A stretch of DNA of 64,000 bases from Chlamydiota bacterium (GCA_013287915.1 JABDCX010000004.1:1-64000), one strand, 5' to 3'. Positions 19,834 through 30,620 are shown, counted from the stretch's first letter. The notes: generated by a model from the letters alone, not told the origin. Numbers and translations are program-made.

Positions 19834-20622
19834 TTACCCCCCTTCCACATTTAAAATCTGCAGGCCTTTGCGATAGAGAAAAGTCAAGCAGGCCAGTCCA
19901 ACGATCGCCCAGCCCAGCAGAGCTCCAAATAGGGTGGCAACCGCTGTAGCATTGAAATCGATCGCAAGGGCGCTGCGCCCGCCTAGAATGGCTGGAAATG
20001 GTGTCCACGCAGCCAGCGTCTGCATCCAGGCAGGATAAACGGCAAGGGGCAACATCAATCCACCCAGCATAAACAAGAGCTTCTCCCAAATCCAATAGAT
20101 CGGATTCACGTCGTGAAGCCAAAAGGCGGAAATCCCAATCGTCATCTGAAAGAGAATGGCGACTATCCCCGCTAACAAACCAAAGACACTGGCGACAAGC
20201 AGACCGCTCGATGCAAACGGCAATGCACCCACCTGCCACCACGTAAACGCAAACGTCACGCCCCCTAAAACGAGTAAATTGACGCTTAATGTCCCCAGCG
20301 CCTCTGCAAAGGTGGAGCCTAAATAAGAGATTGGCCGCGGAAGCAAATAGGCTAACCGGCCACTGCGCAGATCTTTTTCCATCTCATCTTGGATGTCTGG
20401 CAAAGAGACGAGAATCCATTCATTGAATGCAATATACCAAAGCAACTGTTCTGGATTATACGAGACGATTCCAGCCTTTGCTGCAGCGAGCTTCCACAAA
20501 TGGGCAAAAATGATTAAGCAGGTGATTAAGAAGATACTCAGGCCAACCAATGCCTTGTAATTTTTCAAAGCATGCAAAAAGGCAAGCCAATACACAGCTA
20601 CGTATTTTCTAGTTTCAAACAT
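19834..20622 (-). CDS. ABC-2 type transporter permease
   Basis: 262 aa, six TM-like segments; LRSGRLAYLLPRPISYLGS typical of this family; adjacent to ATPase. Confidence 0.85.
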   Translation of the reverse strand: MFETRKYVAVYWLAFLHALKNYKALVGLSIFLITCLIIFAHLWKLAAAKAGIVSYNPEQLLWYIAFNEWILVSLPDIQDEMEKDLRSGRLAYLLPRPISYLGSTFAEALGTLSVNLLVLGGVTFAFTWWQVGALPFASSGLLVASVFGLLAGIVAILFQMTIGISAFWLHDVNPIYWIWEKLLFMLGGLMLPLAVYPAWMQTLAAWTPFPAILGGRSALAIDFNATAVATLFGALLGWAIVGLACLTFLYRKGLQILNVEGG

Positions 20623-21601
20623 GGCGCACTTTATACAAGAGTCGAATCACCTCTTCCATCGAAGGATCTTCGATCGTAATATCCTTTAAGATTGTACGCT
20701 TCAAAGCCTCTTGAATCACGCGGTCAATCGGCGTGACTCCGACATCGATTTCACAAACAAAATTGTGTTGCGCATTTTCTAAAATAGACACTCCAGGAAG
20801 GGTGAAAGAAATAGTTTCATTATCCATGATGAGCTTCAAAACCTTTTTCTTCATGTACATCTTTTTGAGTTCTTTCAAAGGGCTGTCTGTGATGATCATC
20901 CCTTTATCCAGCACAATCACCCTCTCACATACCTGTTCGATGTCTGCCATGTCGTGGGAAGTTAAAAAGAGAGTTGTTCCATGCTCTTTTGAAAGGCGGT
21001 TCAACAAGCCGCGAATCATGAGTTTGGCATTGATGTCTAATCCGATCGTTGGCTCATCTAAAAACAGAATGTGGGGGTTGTGTAACAGGCTTGCAACTAT
21101 TTCGCAGCGCATCCTTTCCCCTAATGACAATTGCCGCACAGGCTTGTATAAAAAAGCATCTATCTCGAATAGCTGAACGAGCTCCTTTAGCCGCTGACGA
21201 TAAGTATTAGAGTCAATTTCATAGATCTTCGACAGCAAGTTAAATGTGTCAGAAGGAGGTAGATGGTACCACAATTGGGTGCGCTGCCCGAAAACTGTCC
21301 CAATTTGGTAGCCGAGCGTCTGCCGATCCTTCCAAGGGGTGAAACCGAGCACCTCTGCAAATCCCGAGGTGGGATAAAGGATCCCCGTTAAAATCTTAAT
21401 CGTCGTCGACTTTCCAGCTCCATTAGGACCAATAAAGGCAACCCGTTCCCCCCGCGCGATCTGAAACGATAAGGCATCGACCGCGGTAACCTGGCGCACC
21501 TTGCCGGAAAATAACCCCTTCACCGTTCCCCAAAAACCAGGAACGATCTCACGCATGGTAAACGATTTTGACAGCTGTTCGATTCGTATGACTGGCTTCA
21601 T
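20615..21601 (-). CDS. ABC transporter ATP-binding protein
   Basis: Walker A GPNGAGKST, signature LSLGERMRC, Walker B ILFLDEPTIGLD; start at MKPVIRIEQLSKSF. Confidence 0.92.
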   Translation of the reverse strand: MKPVIRIEQLSKSFTMREIVPGFWGTVKGLFSGKVRQVTAVDALSFQIARGERVAFIGPNGAGKSTTIKILTGILYPTSGFAEVLGFTPWKDRQTLGYQIGTVFGQRTQLWYHLPPSDTFNLLSKIYEIDSNTYRQRLKELVQLFEIDAFLYKPVRQLSLGERMRCEIVASLLHNPHILFLDEPTIGLDINAKLMIRGLLNRLSKEHGTTLFLTSHDMADIEQVCERVIVLDKGMIITDSPLKELKKMYMKKKVLKLIMDNETISFTLPGVSILENAQHNFVCEIDVGVTPIDRVIQEALKRTILKDITIEDPSMEEVIRLLYKVRHV

Positions 21602-21670
21602 GTATGACCCGCTTGCACCGAACAAAGATACACATGGCCGCCGCAAGAGTCAAGCGCGACGTTCACAGAG

Positions 21671-21701
21671 CCAGTATGTCTATAATATGTAGACATACTG
21701 G
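21671..21701. promoter_or_regulatory. Perfect palindrome (12-bp arms): CCAGTATGTCTA-N7-TAGACATACTGG, probable AbiEi operator
   Basis: Directly read; about 60 bp upstream of the antitoxin start. Confidence 0.75.
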
Positions 21702-21721
21702 CGTATAATTTGACAAAATCA

Positions 21722-21752
21722 CCGGTATGTATGTATTATATAGACATACTGG
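21722..21752. promoter_or_regulatory. Second, degenerate copy of the same palindrome (CCGGTATGTATG...TAGACATACTGG)
   Basis: Right arm TAGACATACTGG identical to that at 21690-21701; a TTGACA-like -35 (21709-21714) lies between the two sites. Confidence 0.65.
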
Positions 21753-21762
21753 AGATTGTATT

Positions 21763-22392
21763 ATGGATATCATGCGAGAAATCCGCAAAAAAGCAAAAAC
21801 AGAGGAGCTGGACTATCTTTTCCTCATGGGCTGCCTGTCCCGCTACAAACAGCCCAGAACCAAATTGACGACTCTTCTGAAATCAAAAAACATTATTCGT
21901 GTAAAAAAAGGATTGTATGTCTTTGGTAAAGATTTCCGCTCTCGGCCATTTAGCCTTGAAGTTCTTGCAAATCTGATTTATGGCCCTTCATACATCTCTT
22001 TCGAATATGCCCTTGCTTATTATGGAATGATCCCGGAGAAAGTCAATAGAATCACCAGTGTTTGCTCCAAACGCATCAAACAGATCAAAACACCCGTTGG
22101 CGAATTCATCTATTACTACCTCGATCCCAAAAAATATCCTGTAGGTATCACTTGGGAATCGATCGACGACAACACCCACTTCCTAATTGCTACCAAAGAA
22201 AAAGCCCTTGCAGACCTTGTCGCCAGACAAAAACCGTTTTCCGACCAAGATGAATTGCTTACCTATTTGGTCGAGGGAATGAGGATCGATCCAGATGACA
22301 TTTATGCCCTCAGACAGCCTCTAATGAAAGATATTGCCTATATTTATAAAAATTCACAGGTGGACCTACTATGCAAAATCCTAAAAAAATGA
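21763..22392 (+). CDS. Type IV toxin-antitoxin system antitoxin, AbiEi-like
   Basis: N-terminal winged-helix-like region, KKGLYVFGKDFRSRPFSLEVLANLIYGPSYISFEYALAYYGMIPE, and overlap with a nucleotidyltransferase gene. Confidence 0.85.
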   Translation: MDIMREIRKKAKTEELDYLFLMGCLSRYKQPRTKLTTLLKSKNIIRVKKGLYVFGKDFRSRPFSLEVLANLIYGPSYISFEYALAYYGMIPEKVNRITSVCSKRIKQIKTPVGEFIYYYLDPKKYPVGITWESIDDNTHFLIATKEKALADLVARQKPFSDQDELLTYLVEGMRIDPDDIYALRQPLMKDIAYIYKNSQVDLLCKILKK

Positions 22393-23267
22393 AAGCCCCA
22401 GAAGCCCTCCTGCGCATGATTGAACGGTACGAGCTTAACAATGTGCTGGATTATAAAAATGCTATCAAGGAAATCATCCAAGAAATTGCCCTTTTGGGTC
22501 TATGGAGAGGTAAATTTTTCGAAAAAGCTGCTTTCTATGGCGGGACCGCATTAAGGATCTTATACCAGTTAGACCGCTTCTCAGAAGATCTTGATTTCTC
22601 ACTACTTGCCCCAGACCCCAACTTTGACCTAAAGGATTACGAAAGCGCTGTTCAACAGGAGCTGGCAAGCCTAGGATTCTCCGCACAGGTCGAAAAAAAA
22701 ATCAAATCAAAATCAAGTGCTATCGATTCAGCATTCATCAAACTCAACACGATTCAACACCTCATTTTGATAGGTGTACCAGAGCAAATTTGCAAAGGCA
22801 TGCATCCAGACGAAATGATAAAAATCCGCTTCGAAATCGATACCGACCCCCCTCTAATCAGTCCATCTACCGAGAACCGTTTACTGTTATTACCTATCCC
22901 CTTCTCTGTAAAATCTTATCGGATTGAAGACCTATTTGCCGGAAAGGCCCATGCAGCATTATGTCGCGAATGGAAAGGGAGGGTAAAAGGCAGGGACTGG
23001 TACGATCTTGTTTGGTTTGTCTCCAGAGGTATCCGAATGAATCTTGAATATCTTGAACAAAGAATGCGTCAAAGTGGATTCTGGACCAAAACTCACAACC
23101 TAACACACAATGATTTAATGAACTTATTCGAACAAAAAATTTTAACTCTCGACATCGAGTCTGCCAAAGCCGACATTATTAACTTCATTAAAGACTCTTC
23201 GGCAGTAGATATCTGGTCTAAAGACTTTTTTAACCAAATTGCAAAGGCAATAAAAACCAATTCATAG
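22371..23267 (+). CDS. Nucleotidyltransferase toxin, AbiEii/AbiGii family
   Basis: FYGGTALRILYQLDRFSEDLDFSLL motif; KGRDWYDLVWFVSRG; overlaps the antitoxin gene by 22 bp. Confidence 0.9.
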   Translation: MQNPKKMKAPEALLRMIERYELNNVLDYKNAIKEIIQEIALLGLWRGKFFEKAAFYGGTALRILYQLDRFSEDLDFSLLAPDPNFDLKDYESAVQQELASLGFSAQVEKKIKSKSSAIDSAFIKLNTIQHLILIGVPEQICKGMHPDEMIKIRFEIDTDPPLISPSTENRLLLLPIPFSVKSYRIEDLFAGKAHAALCREWKGRVKGRDWYDLVWFVSRGIRMNLEYLEQRMRQSGFWTKTHNLTHNDLMNLFEQKILTLDIESAKADIINFIKDSSAVDIWSKDFFNQIAKAIKTNS

Positions 23268-23292
23268 ACTCTGGTCGCTACCTCTGTTGGGT

Positions 23293-24927
23293 TTACATGT
23301 CGTTCAGCTCTAGGGGCTCTGAGGCATGCTGCAGGGCTGCGGTCATCTCCCGCTCAACCCAGTAGGCATCCATGGCGCGCCCCTGCCCTTTCAAACTTAA
23401 GTATAGTCCAAAAAGGGAGCGGCCGTTGCGTTGCATACTTCTCAAAGTCTTTAAAAACTGTTGTTCGGCTTCTTGAAACTCTCCGTGTCTTAAGAGAGCA
23501 AATCCTAACAACTGCCTTGCAGGGACCTGCCAGGCTGGGGGTTCGTCGTAGTAAAACTGGTCTTGCAAGGCGATGGCGTTCTTTAATTGGGAAATTTCTT
23601 CACCGCTATTCTTTTGAGCTTTCGCTATCTCCGCATCAAGCAGATACACATTCCGATCCATTACGGTTTGAGCGGCATTATTTGCAATTTTGATCTCGGG
23701 TGAGATCCGTTTGCTCTCTTGTATCAAGAGCTCTCTTTCTTCGAGAGCCGCGGCCACATTGCCCTGCGCCGCAAATGCCATCCCACGGCAATAATGGCAA
23801 TAGGCTTGAGCTGGGGTATACGGGGTCTTCATTGCGTAAGCTAAGATCTCTGCCCACTTATTGAAATAGAGATTGATCTCCAACGGCACCATGTAAAAAG
23901 TCGACATCGACGGCATCGCCTTTAAATAAGGCTCGACAAACTGCACCAGCTCTTCTGCGGCTTTAATCGCATTAGGATAATCCTCCATCAACATATACGC
24001 TCTCGCTAATACGTAGAGGTTATGGCTTAAGTAGTGAAGTGGGTATGTCCCCGACTCCATCCCATACTTCTGGATGTACTTCCGATCTTGAGCAATCGCC
24101 CTTTTGTCCGTTTCGATCGCACTTTCATAATCGCCAACTAAGATGAAAATATGGCAAGGCATATGTAAGAGGTGTCCAGACTCTGGCAAAAGCGTTTCTA
24201 GGCGGCGCGCTGACATCAACGCTCTTTCTGGATAGGGCGACTCTTCGAAGGCATGAACGTAGTAATGATTCGCGCCAATATGTTGAGGATTGCGGGATAG
24301 GACAAAGTCGAGAACATCAATTGCTTCCATTGTCCCTTCGCGCGGCTGTCCGTCCGCACTCCACCAGCGCCACGGATCTAAATCTAAAATGCTCTCGGCG
24401 TACATCGTCTTCAAATCTAAATCTTCTGGGTACTTTTGAACCACCTGTTTGAGGGCGTTTCGATAGTAATTGCGCAACGCAATGCGATCAGCCGTAGGAT
24501 CGTCGGTATAGCGGGTAGCAAGAGCTGTGATATACGCTTTTTCGCTAGAAGAGGCATTGTTGGAGAGCTGCAGCGCCTTTTGAATATACCGGTAGCACCT
24601 AATCTCGTTTTCCGGTTTGATGTCTTCATTGATATTTTGCCCTAATGCCAGCGCCATCCCCCAATAGGCCATCGCTAAATTAGGATCGAGCTGAGCTGCC
24701 CGCTCAAATTCTCGAAACGCTAAATCGTGGTTAAAGGCAAAAATATAGGTCAGACCTGTGTCAAAGCTCTTTTGTGCTTCTGGATTGGCAGTAGAAACCG
24801 GATGGTAAATAAGGTTCATCGGCGGAAACACCTGGAGCGCACTTGCGGGAATTTCGCTTAAAAGAAATGAAGGGTTCACACACGCTATGGCGAGAAAAAG
24901 GGATCTCACACAAAAATTGTACTTCAT
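23293..24927 (-). CDS. Tetratricopeptide repeat protein, exported
   Basis: Signal-like N-terminus; TPR-type AFREFERAAQLDPNLAMAYWGMALALG. Confidence 0.85.
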   Translation of the reverse strand: MKYNFCVRSLFLAIACVNPSFLLSEIPASALQVFPPMNLIYHPVSTANPEAQKSFDTGLTYIFAFNHDLAFREFERAAQLDPNLAMAYWGMALALGQNINEDIKPENEIRCYRYIQKALQLSNNASSSEKAYITALATRYTDDPTADRIALRNYYRNALKQVVQKYPEDLDLKTMYAESILDLDPWRWWSADGQPREGTMEAIDVLDFVLSRNPQHIGANHYYVHAFEESPYPERALMSARRLETLLPESGHLLHMPCHIFILVGDYESAIETDKRAIAQDRKYIQKYGMESGTYPLHYLSHNLYVLARAYMLMEDYPNAIKAAEELVQFVEPYLKAMPSMSTFYMVPLEINLYFNKWAEILAYAMKTPYTPAQAYCHYCRGMAFAAQGNVAAALEERELLIQESKRISPEIKIANNAAQTVMDRNVYLLDAEIAKAQKNSGEEISQLKNAIALQDQFYYDEPPAWQVPARQLLGFALLRHGEFQEAEQQFLKTLRSMQRNGRSLFGLYLSLKGQGRAMDAYWVEREMTAALQHASEPLELNDM

Positions 24928-24991
24928 GATTACCTCAAGATTAGTTCCTAACTACGGTATATCATTAAAATTTTTTGTTGACTAGGAATTC

Positions 24992-27688
24992 GTGAGTGAA
25001 CACCTTAAAATTAGTATGAAACTCAAAAAGAAATTCCATACACTTGTTTCCCATTTTTTCAAATCTAAGCGCACGCTCTATGAATTAAACAAAAATATCA
25101 TCGCCGAACTCTTGGCTAGCGGAAAGCAATCCTTGCCAGACATATTTCAAGAGCTGAAAAGCTCACCTAGCGGTCTCAGCCACAACGAAGCGAGAGGCAG
25201 GCTAAGAAAATACGGCCATAACGAAGTGGCCCACGAAAAGCCTCCCACTTGGTATGAACTGCTTTTGAATAACGTCAAAAACCCCTTTGTGGTGTTGATG
25301 GCGATCTTAGCTGTCGTTTCCCTCTTTCTGGGACAATACGATTCGGTTGTCATTATCTTTTTCATGATCATCGTGAGCGTCCTCATGCGCTTCATCCAAG
25401 AGTTCCGATCGAGTAAGGCGGCCGAAAAATTGCGCGCTTTAGTCAGCACCAAAGCCACTGTGATTCGGCGCACGACGGAAGAAGCGCAGCCAGAAAGCCA
25501 CGAAATCAACATGAAACTCCTCGTCCCTGGCGATATCATCCACCTTTCTGCAGGAGACATGGTTCCCGCTGATGTGAGGCTCATCTCGTCAAAAGAACTC
25601 TCCGTCAGCCAATCTTCCTTGAGTGGCGAATCGTTTCCGATCGAAAAGAGCGAAAACTTTAAACCACAAGAATATGCGGCTAATCCACTCGACATGCATA
25701 ACCTGTGCTTTATGGGAACAAACGTCCTCAACGGAACGGCCACTGCCATCGTCCTTAAAACCAACAACAACACATTCCTAGGGACTTTGGCAAAAAGTAT
25801 CACAGGCCACCGCACCTTGACGAGCTTTGACATCGGCATCAATAAAGTGACTTGGCTGCTGATCCAATTCATTTTGATCATGGTCCCCTGCATCTTCCTG
25901 ATCAATGGATTTACGAAGGGTGATTGGCTGCAAGCCCTTCTCTTTTCCTTGGCAGTGGCCATCGGGTTAACGCCTGAAATGCTCCCGATGATCGTGACAG
26001 CCAACTTGGCCAGAGGAGCCATCCAAATGTCTAAAAGCAAGGTGGTCGTAAAGCAGTTAAACGCCATCCAAAACTTTGGGGCAATGGACGTGCTTTGCAC
26101 GGACAAGACGGGCACTTTGACCCAAGATCACATCATTCTGGAAAAGCATCTCGATGCAGAAGGGAACGAAAATGAGGAGGTTCTCTATTACGGATTTCTC
26201 AACAGCTTCTACCAAACAGGCCTAAAAAACCTGCTCGACGCAGCCGTCTTAGCGCATAAAGAGATCGAAAAGAAAATGAATCTCAACCAAGCCTACCAAA
26301 AAATCGATGAAATCCCCTTCGATTTCTCTCGCCGCAGAATGTCAGTTGTGGTCCAAAAAACACCTGAGATCCACCTGCTCGTCTGTAAAGGAGCTGTGGA
26401 AGAAATTCTCTCTGCTTGCTCTCTCGTCAAAATCAACGGCGCTCGATTGCCCATTACAGGAGAGGTAAAACAAAAACTCGATGCACTCAAGAATGGGCTA
26501 AGCGCAGATGGGTTGCGGGTCTTGGGCGTTTGCTTCAAAGAATTTCCTGCAGTAAGAGGCAAAGAATACAAAGCCAGCGACGAGCAAGAACTCGTTTTCA
26601 TGGGTTTTTTAGCCTTTCTCGATCCTCCAAAGCTCTCAGCAGAAAAAGCCTTGGCAAAACTCAATGCCTATGGCGTCAGCGTCAAGATCCTCACGGGCGA
26701 TAATGAGCTCGTTGCCCAAAAAATTTGCCGCTGGGTCAACCTTAAACACGAAGGGACTTTACTTGGGACTGAGATCGACGCGCTAAACGAAGATGACCTT
26801 AAAATTGCTGTAGACAAGACGACGATTTTTGCCAAACTCACTCCTCTTCAAAAATCGAGGATCATTTCCTCCTTGAAATCAAATGGACACACCGTTGGCT
26901 TTCTAGGCGATGGGATCAATGACGCGCCCGCCCTCCGAGAAGCCGATATTGGCATTTCGGTCGACAATGCGGTCGACATCGCAAAAGAATCTGCCGACAT
27001 CATCATGCTGGAAAAAAACCTGATGTTTCTCGGCGAAGGCGTCATTGAAGGACGCCGCACGTTTGGCAATATCATCAAATACATCAAAATGGCCTTGAGC
27101 TCTAACTTTGGAAACGTATTTAGCGTTGTCGGTGCGAGCGCTTTCTTACCTTTTTTACCGATGTTGTCGGTACAGATCTTGCTCCAAAACCTTCTTTACG
27201 ACCTTTCGCAAACCTCGATTCCCTTCGACCGCGTCGATGAAGAATTTCTTCTCCAGCCGCATAAATGGGATCCCACTGGAATTGCTAAGTTCATGGTATA
27301 CATTGGACCAATCAGCTCGCTATTCGACTACGTCACCTTTGGCGTGATGTGGTTCATCTTTGCCGCTAACTCTGAATCCACGCAGGCATTGTTTCAGTCG
27401 GGATGGTTTATTGAAGGATTGCTCTCCCAAACGCTCATCGTCCATATGATCCGCACGCAAAAAATCCCCTTTATTCAAAGCTGCGCCTCCCTTCCTCTCA
27501 TGTTGACGACCCTGTTGATCATGGCCGTTGGCATTTACATCCCCTATTCGTTAATTGGCGCGAGTATTGGCTTGGTTCCCCTTCCCCACACCTATTTCTA
27601 TTGGCTCCTCCTCATCTTATTGTCGTACTGCACTCTCACCCAAGTCGTCAAAGTGTGGTTCATCAAGCGTTTCAACTACTGGTTGTAA
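24992..27688 (+). CDS. mgtA: Magnesium-transporting P-type ATPase (P-IIIB, MgtA)
   Basis: DKTGTLTQD, SLSGESFPIEKS, VGFLGDGINDAPALREADIGISVD; GTG start. Confidence 0.93.
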   Translation: MSEHLKISMKLKKKFHTLVSHFFKSKRTLYELNKNIIAELLASGKQSLPDIFQELKSSPSGLSHNEARGRLRKYGHNEVAHEKPPTWYELLLNNVKNPFVVLMAILAVVSLFLGQYDSVVIIFFMIIVSVLMRFIQEFRSSKAAEKLRALVSTKATVIRRTTEEAQPESHEINMKLLVPGDIIHLSAGDMVPADVRLISSKELSVSQSSLSGESFPIEKSENFKPQEYAANPLDMHNLCFMGTNVLNGTATAIVLKTNNNTFLGTLAKSITGHRTLTSFDIGINKVTWLLIQFILIMVPCIFLINGFTKGDWLQALLFSLAVAIGLTPEMLPMIVTANLARGAIQMSKSKVVVKQLNAIQNFGAMDVLCTDKTGTLTQDHIILEKHLDAEGNENEEVLYYGFLNSFYQTGLKNLLDAAVLAHKEIEKKMNLNQAYQKIDEIPFDFSRRRMSVVVQKTPEIHLLVCKGAVEEILSACSLVKINGARLPITGEVKQKLDALKNGLSADGLRVLGVCFKEFPAVRGKEYKASDEQELVFMGFLAFLDPPKLSAEKALAKLNAYGVSVKILTGDNELVAQKICRWVNLKHEGTLLGTEIDALNEDDLKIAVDKTTIFAKLTPLQKSRIISSLKSNGHTVGFLGDGINDAPALREADIGISVDNAVDIAKESADIIMLEKNLMFLGEGVIEGRRTFGNIIKYIKMALSSNFGNVFSVVGASAFLPFLPMLSVQILLQNLLYDLSQTSIPFDRVDEEFLLQPHKWDPTGIAKFMVYIGPISSLFDYVTFGVMWFIFAANSESTQALFQSGWFIEGLLSQTLIVHMIRTQKIPFIQSCASLPLMLTTLLIMAVGIYIPYSLIGASIGLVPLPHTYFYWLLLILLSYCTLTQVVKVWFIKRFNYWL

Positions 27689-27778
27689 GTTTCCTTGCCA
27701 GAAAGATAGATATTATGGTATCTTTACTTTAGGTAAGGATACTTTGATCAAAAAGTTTCCTTCCTGAAAGGAAAGATA
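27687..27778. promoter_or_regulatory. Cluster of direct and inverted repeats upstream of the DUF4143 ATPase
   Basis: AAGTTTCCTTGCCAGAAAGATA (27687-27708) versus AAGTTTCCTTCCTGAAAGGAAAGATA (27753-27778); hairpin GTATCTTTAC-TTTAG-GTAAGGATAC (27718-27742). Confidence 0.55.
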
Positions 27779-29043
27779 TGAATGAAATGGCCATTCTCCA
27801 AATCTTGATTGGTGAGCTGGAGAGCAAGTTGAGGCTTCTTAAAGGACTTGTCTCTAGAGAAGCACAATTTCCCGACGCCCCCAATAAGATCAAAGTCGCC
27901 ATTGGGATGCGCCGTGTCGGCAAGACTTACTTTCTCTATGAACGAATTTTAAAACTACTCGATGCCCGTGTAGCTCCCACCACAATTTTATACATCAACT
28001 TTGAAGATGATCGTCTATTGCCATTGGATGAACAAAAATTGGCAAAACTCGTGGAGGCATTTTACACGCTTTATCCAGAAAATCACGACAAGAAGTGTTA
28101 TCTCTTTTTCGATGAAATTCAAAATGTCAAGAACTGGCCTATCGTCATTAGACGATTGCACGATACTAAAAATGCCGAGATATTCTTGACCGGATCTTCG
28201 GCAAAACTCCTCAGCAAAGAAATTGCGACAAGTCTGAGAGGGCGATCTCTCGCCATCGAAATCTGGCCCTATAGCTTTCATGAATATCTGAGAGCCAAAA
28301 AAATTGCAGTTGATCCACGTCTCCACGATAAAAAAACTTTGGACCAACTCTCCCAATTATTTCACCACTATCTATCCGATGGAGGGTTCCCTGAAATTGT
28401 GGGATATATCCCTGATATTAAGCAGAGAACCTTACAAGAATATCTCGACGTGGCCATCTATAGAGACATCATCGAAAGGCATGACGTGAAAAATCCAAGT
28501 CTCATCAAATATATGATTCTCTCAATGATTCACAACGTCAGCAAGCCTTTTGCCATCAACAAATTTTATAATGACCTGAAGAGTCAGGGATATAAAATTG
28601 GAAAAGAAATTCTGTATGAATACGCAGACCATACGGAAGATGCTTACCTCGCCTTTCCCACGCCTGTTTTTAACCCCTCCCTGAGACAGTCTCAAACAAA
28701 CCCCAAAAAGATATATGCGATCGATCCTGGTTTGGTCAGAGCGCTGACATTAGATTATGAAAAGGACCTGGGAAGGCTGTTTGAAAATGTGGTTTTCTTA
28801 GACTTAAAACGCCTTGGCTGCAAAATCAGCTATTATCTGACGTCAGAACGCTACGAAATCGATTTTCTAGCGCAAACCCCGCGCGGACATAAAAAGCTGT
28901 TTCAGGTCGCTTGGGATATAGAAGATCCTAAAACATTTGAACGGGAAGAAAGAGCGTTAAAAGCGGGCATGAAGGAGCTCAAGATCGATGGGGAAATCAT
29001 CACACTGGATGGGTATCTTCGCAAAGGAATTTCTCTCGATTAG
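27778..29043 (+). CDS. ATP-binding protein, AAA_14/DUF4143 family
   Basis: [15 protein letters not shown] Walker A variant, [15 protein letters not shown] Walker [24 protein letters not shown]-terminal YEIDFLAQ nuclease-like motif. Confidence 0.9.
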   Translation: MNEMAILQILIGELESKLRLLKGLVSREAQFPDAPNKIKVAIGMRRVGKTYFLYERILKLLDARVAPTTILYINFEDDRLLPLDEQKLAKLVEAFYTLYPENHDKKCYLFFDEIQNVKNWPIVIRRLHDTKNAEIFLTGSSAKLLSKEIATSLRGRSLAIEIWPYSFHEYLRAKKIAVDPRLHDKKTLDQLSQLFHHYLSDGGFPEIVGYIPDIKQRTLQEYLDVAIYRDIIERHDVKNPSLIKYMILSMIHNVSKPFAINKFYNDLKSQGYKIGKEILYEYADHTEDAYLAFPTPVFNPSLRQSQTNPKKIYAIDPGLVRALTLDYEKDLGRLFENVVFLDLKRLGCKISYYLTSERYEIDFLAQTPRGHKKLFQVAWDIEDPKTFEREERALKAGMKELKIDGEIITLDGYLRKGISLD

Positions 29044-29477
29044 TTGTCGAGGATGAGGGTCACGGGGCCATCGTTGACGAGGGAGACTTGCATGTAAGCT
29101 CCGAAGATGCCGCTTTGGACGGGTACGCCCCCTTTTTTGACCTCCTCAATAAACTTCAAATAAAGCCGGGTGGCGAGTTCAGGGGGAGCCGCTTGTGTAA
29201 ACGAGGGTCTGCGCCCTCCTGTGCAATCGGCATAGAGCGTAAACTGCGACACGATCAAAGCTTCACCTTTCTTTTCGAGAAGGGAGCGGTTGGTTTTACC
29301 TTGGTCATCTTCAAATAGGCGCAAGTCAACCAGTTTGCGTGCAAGCCACGCGGCTTTCTCTTCGGTGTCGCTGTGGGTGACGCCAAGCAAAACGACGACG
29401 CCAGCTGAGATTGCCCCCACGACGCGTCCTTCCACTTCAACTTGCGCTTTTGTTACCCGTTGGATGACCATTTTCAT
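29040..29477 (-). CDS. dtd: D-aminoacyl-tRNA deacylase
   Basis: [53 protein letters not shown]. Confidence 0.97.
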   Translation of the reverse strand: MKMVIQRVTKAQVEVEGRVVGAISAGVVVLLGVTHSDTEEKAAWLARKLVDLRLFEDDQGKTNRSLLEKKGEALIVSQFTLYADCTGGRRPSFTQAAPPELATRLYLKFIEEVKKGGVPVQSGIFGAYMQVSLVNDGPVTLILDN

Positions 29478-29561
29478 GCGCCTAGAGTAGCAGAGAGCAA
29501 AATTTCAATGGGAGAAAAATGAACAATCTTCTATGGATAGGGAAAAGATAAAGGAGAATCT

Positions 29562-30620
29562 ATGACAAAAGTGCACGCCTATGCAGCCCAAGCAGCCACA
29601 ACCCCGCTGGCTCCCTTTGATATCACGCGGCGCGAATTGCGTCCGGGCGATGTGCAAATCGACATTCTCTACTGTGGGGTGTGCCATTCCGACTTACATA
29701 CGGCACGAAACGAATGGAAAGGGACGATCTATCCCGTGGTCCCCGGCCATGAAATCTTAGGAAAAGTTCTCAATATAGGAAAAGATGTCAAAAATTTCAA
29801 AGTGGGCGAAGTCGTTACCGTCGGTTGTATGGTCGATTCATGCGGAACCTGTGGCAGCTGCAAAGAGAACTTGGAGCAGTATTGCGAGGCAGGCGCTATC
29901 TTCACCTATAATGGCCGCGATAAATACGATCAAAGCGTCACCTACGGCGGCTATTCGACACAGATCGTCGTCGACCAAAAATTTGTCCTGCACGTCCCCA
30001 AAGAATTTAAAGAAAGTGACTTCCCAGGTGTTGCCCCACTTTTATGTGCTGGCATCACGACCTACTCCCCCTTAAGACATTGGAAAGTGGGAAAAGGAAG
30101 CGTTGTTGGGGTTGTAGGGCTCGGAGGACTTGGACACATGGCGATTAAACTAGCACATGCGATGGGCGCCCATGTTAAACTCTTTACCACTTCAGCCGGA
30201 AAGATCCAAGATGGGAAAAAGCTGGGTGCAGACGAAGTTGTCATTTCTAAAAATGCTGACGAGCTCAAAAAACATGCAAATACCTTGGATTTTATGATCG
30301 ATACCGTCTCGGTCTCGCATAACCTAGACCCCTTTGTCGAGTTGCTCAAACGAGACGGAACGCTGTGCTTGGTGGGAGCTCCTCCTACTCCACACCCTTC
30401 CCCTAACATCACCCAGTTGGTTTTTAAACGGAGAAAAATTGGGGGCTCTTTGATCGGGGGGATTAAAGAAACACAAGAGATGCTCGACTTTTGCGCAAAA
30501 AATCAGATCACTTGCGATATCGAAATGATCCCCATCCAAAAAATCAATGAAGCGTATGAACGGATGTTGAAAAGCGATGTGAAATACCGCTTTGTGATCG
30601 ACATGAAATCACTTCACTAG
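29562..30620 (+). CDS. NAD(P)-dependent alcohol dehydrogenase (cinnamyl-ADH-like, zinc)
   Basis: CGVCHSDLH, GHEILGKV zinc signature, GLGGLGHMAIKLAHAMGA Rossmann motif. Confidence 0.95.
   Translation: MTKVHAYAAQAATTPLAPFDITRRELRPGDVQIDILYCGVCHSDLHTARNEWKGTIYPVVPGHEILGKVLNIGKDVKNFKVGEVVTVGCMVDSCGTCGSCKENLEQYCEAGAIFTYNGRDKYDQSVTYGGYSTQIVVDQKFVLHVPKEFKESDFPGVAPLLCAGITTYSPLRHWKVGKGSVVGVVGLGGLGHMAIKLAHAMGAHVKLFTTSAGKIQDGKKLGADEVVISKNADELKKHANTLDFMIDTVSVSHNLDPFVELLKRDGTLCLVGAPPTPHPSPNITQLVFKRRKIGGSLIGGIKETQEMLDFCAKNQITCDIEMIPIQKINEAYERMLKSDVKYRFVIDMKSLH

Noticed and set aside
24938-24985. AGTTCCTA...TAGGAATTC dyad between the TPR gene and mgtA
   Set aside because: Short and imperfect; could be an operator, but nothing beyond chance supports it. 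No mgtA-type leader RNA could be recognised.
25147-26115. 322-aa minus-strand ORF opposite mgtA
   Set aside because: Antisense shadow of a well-conserved P-type ATPase; no start context or family motifs.
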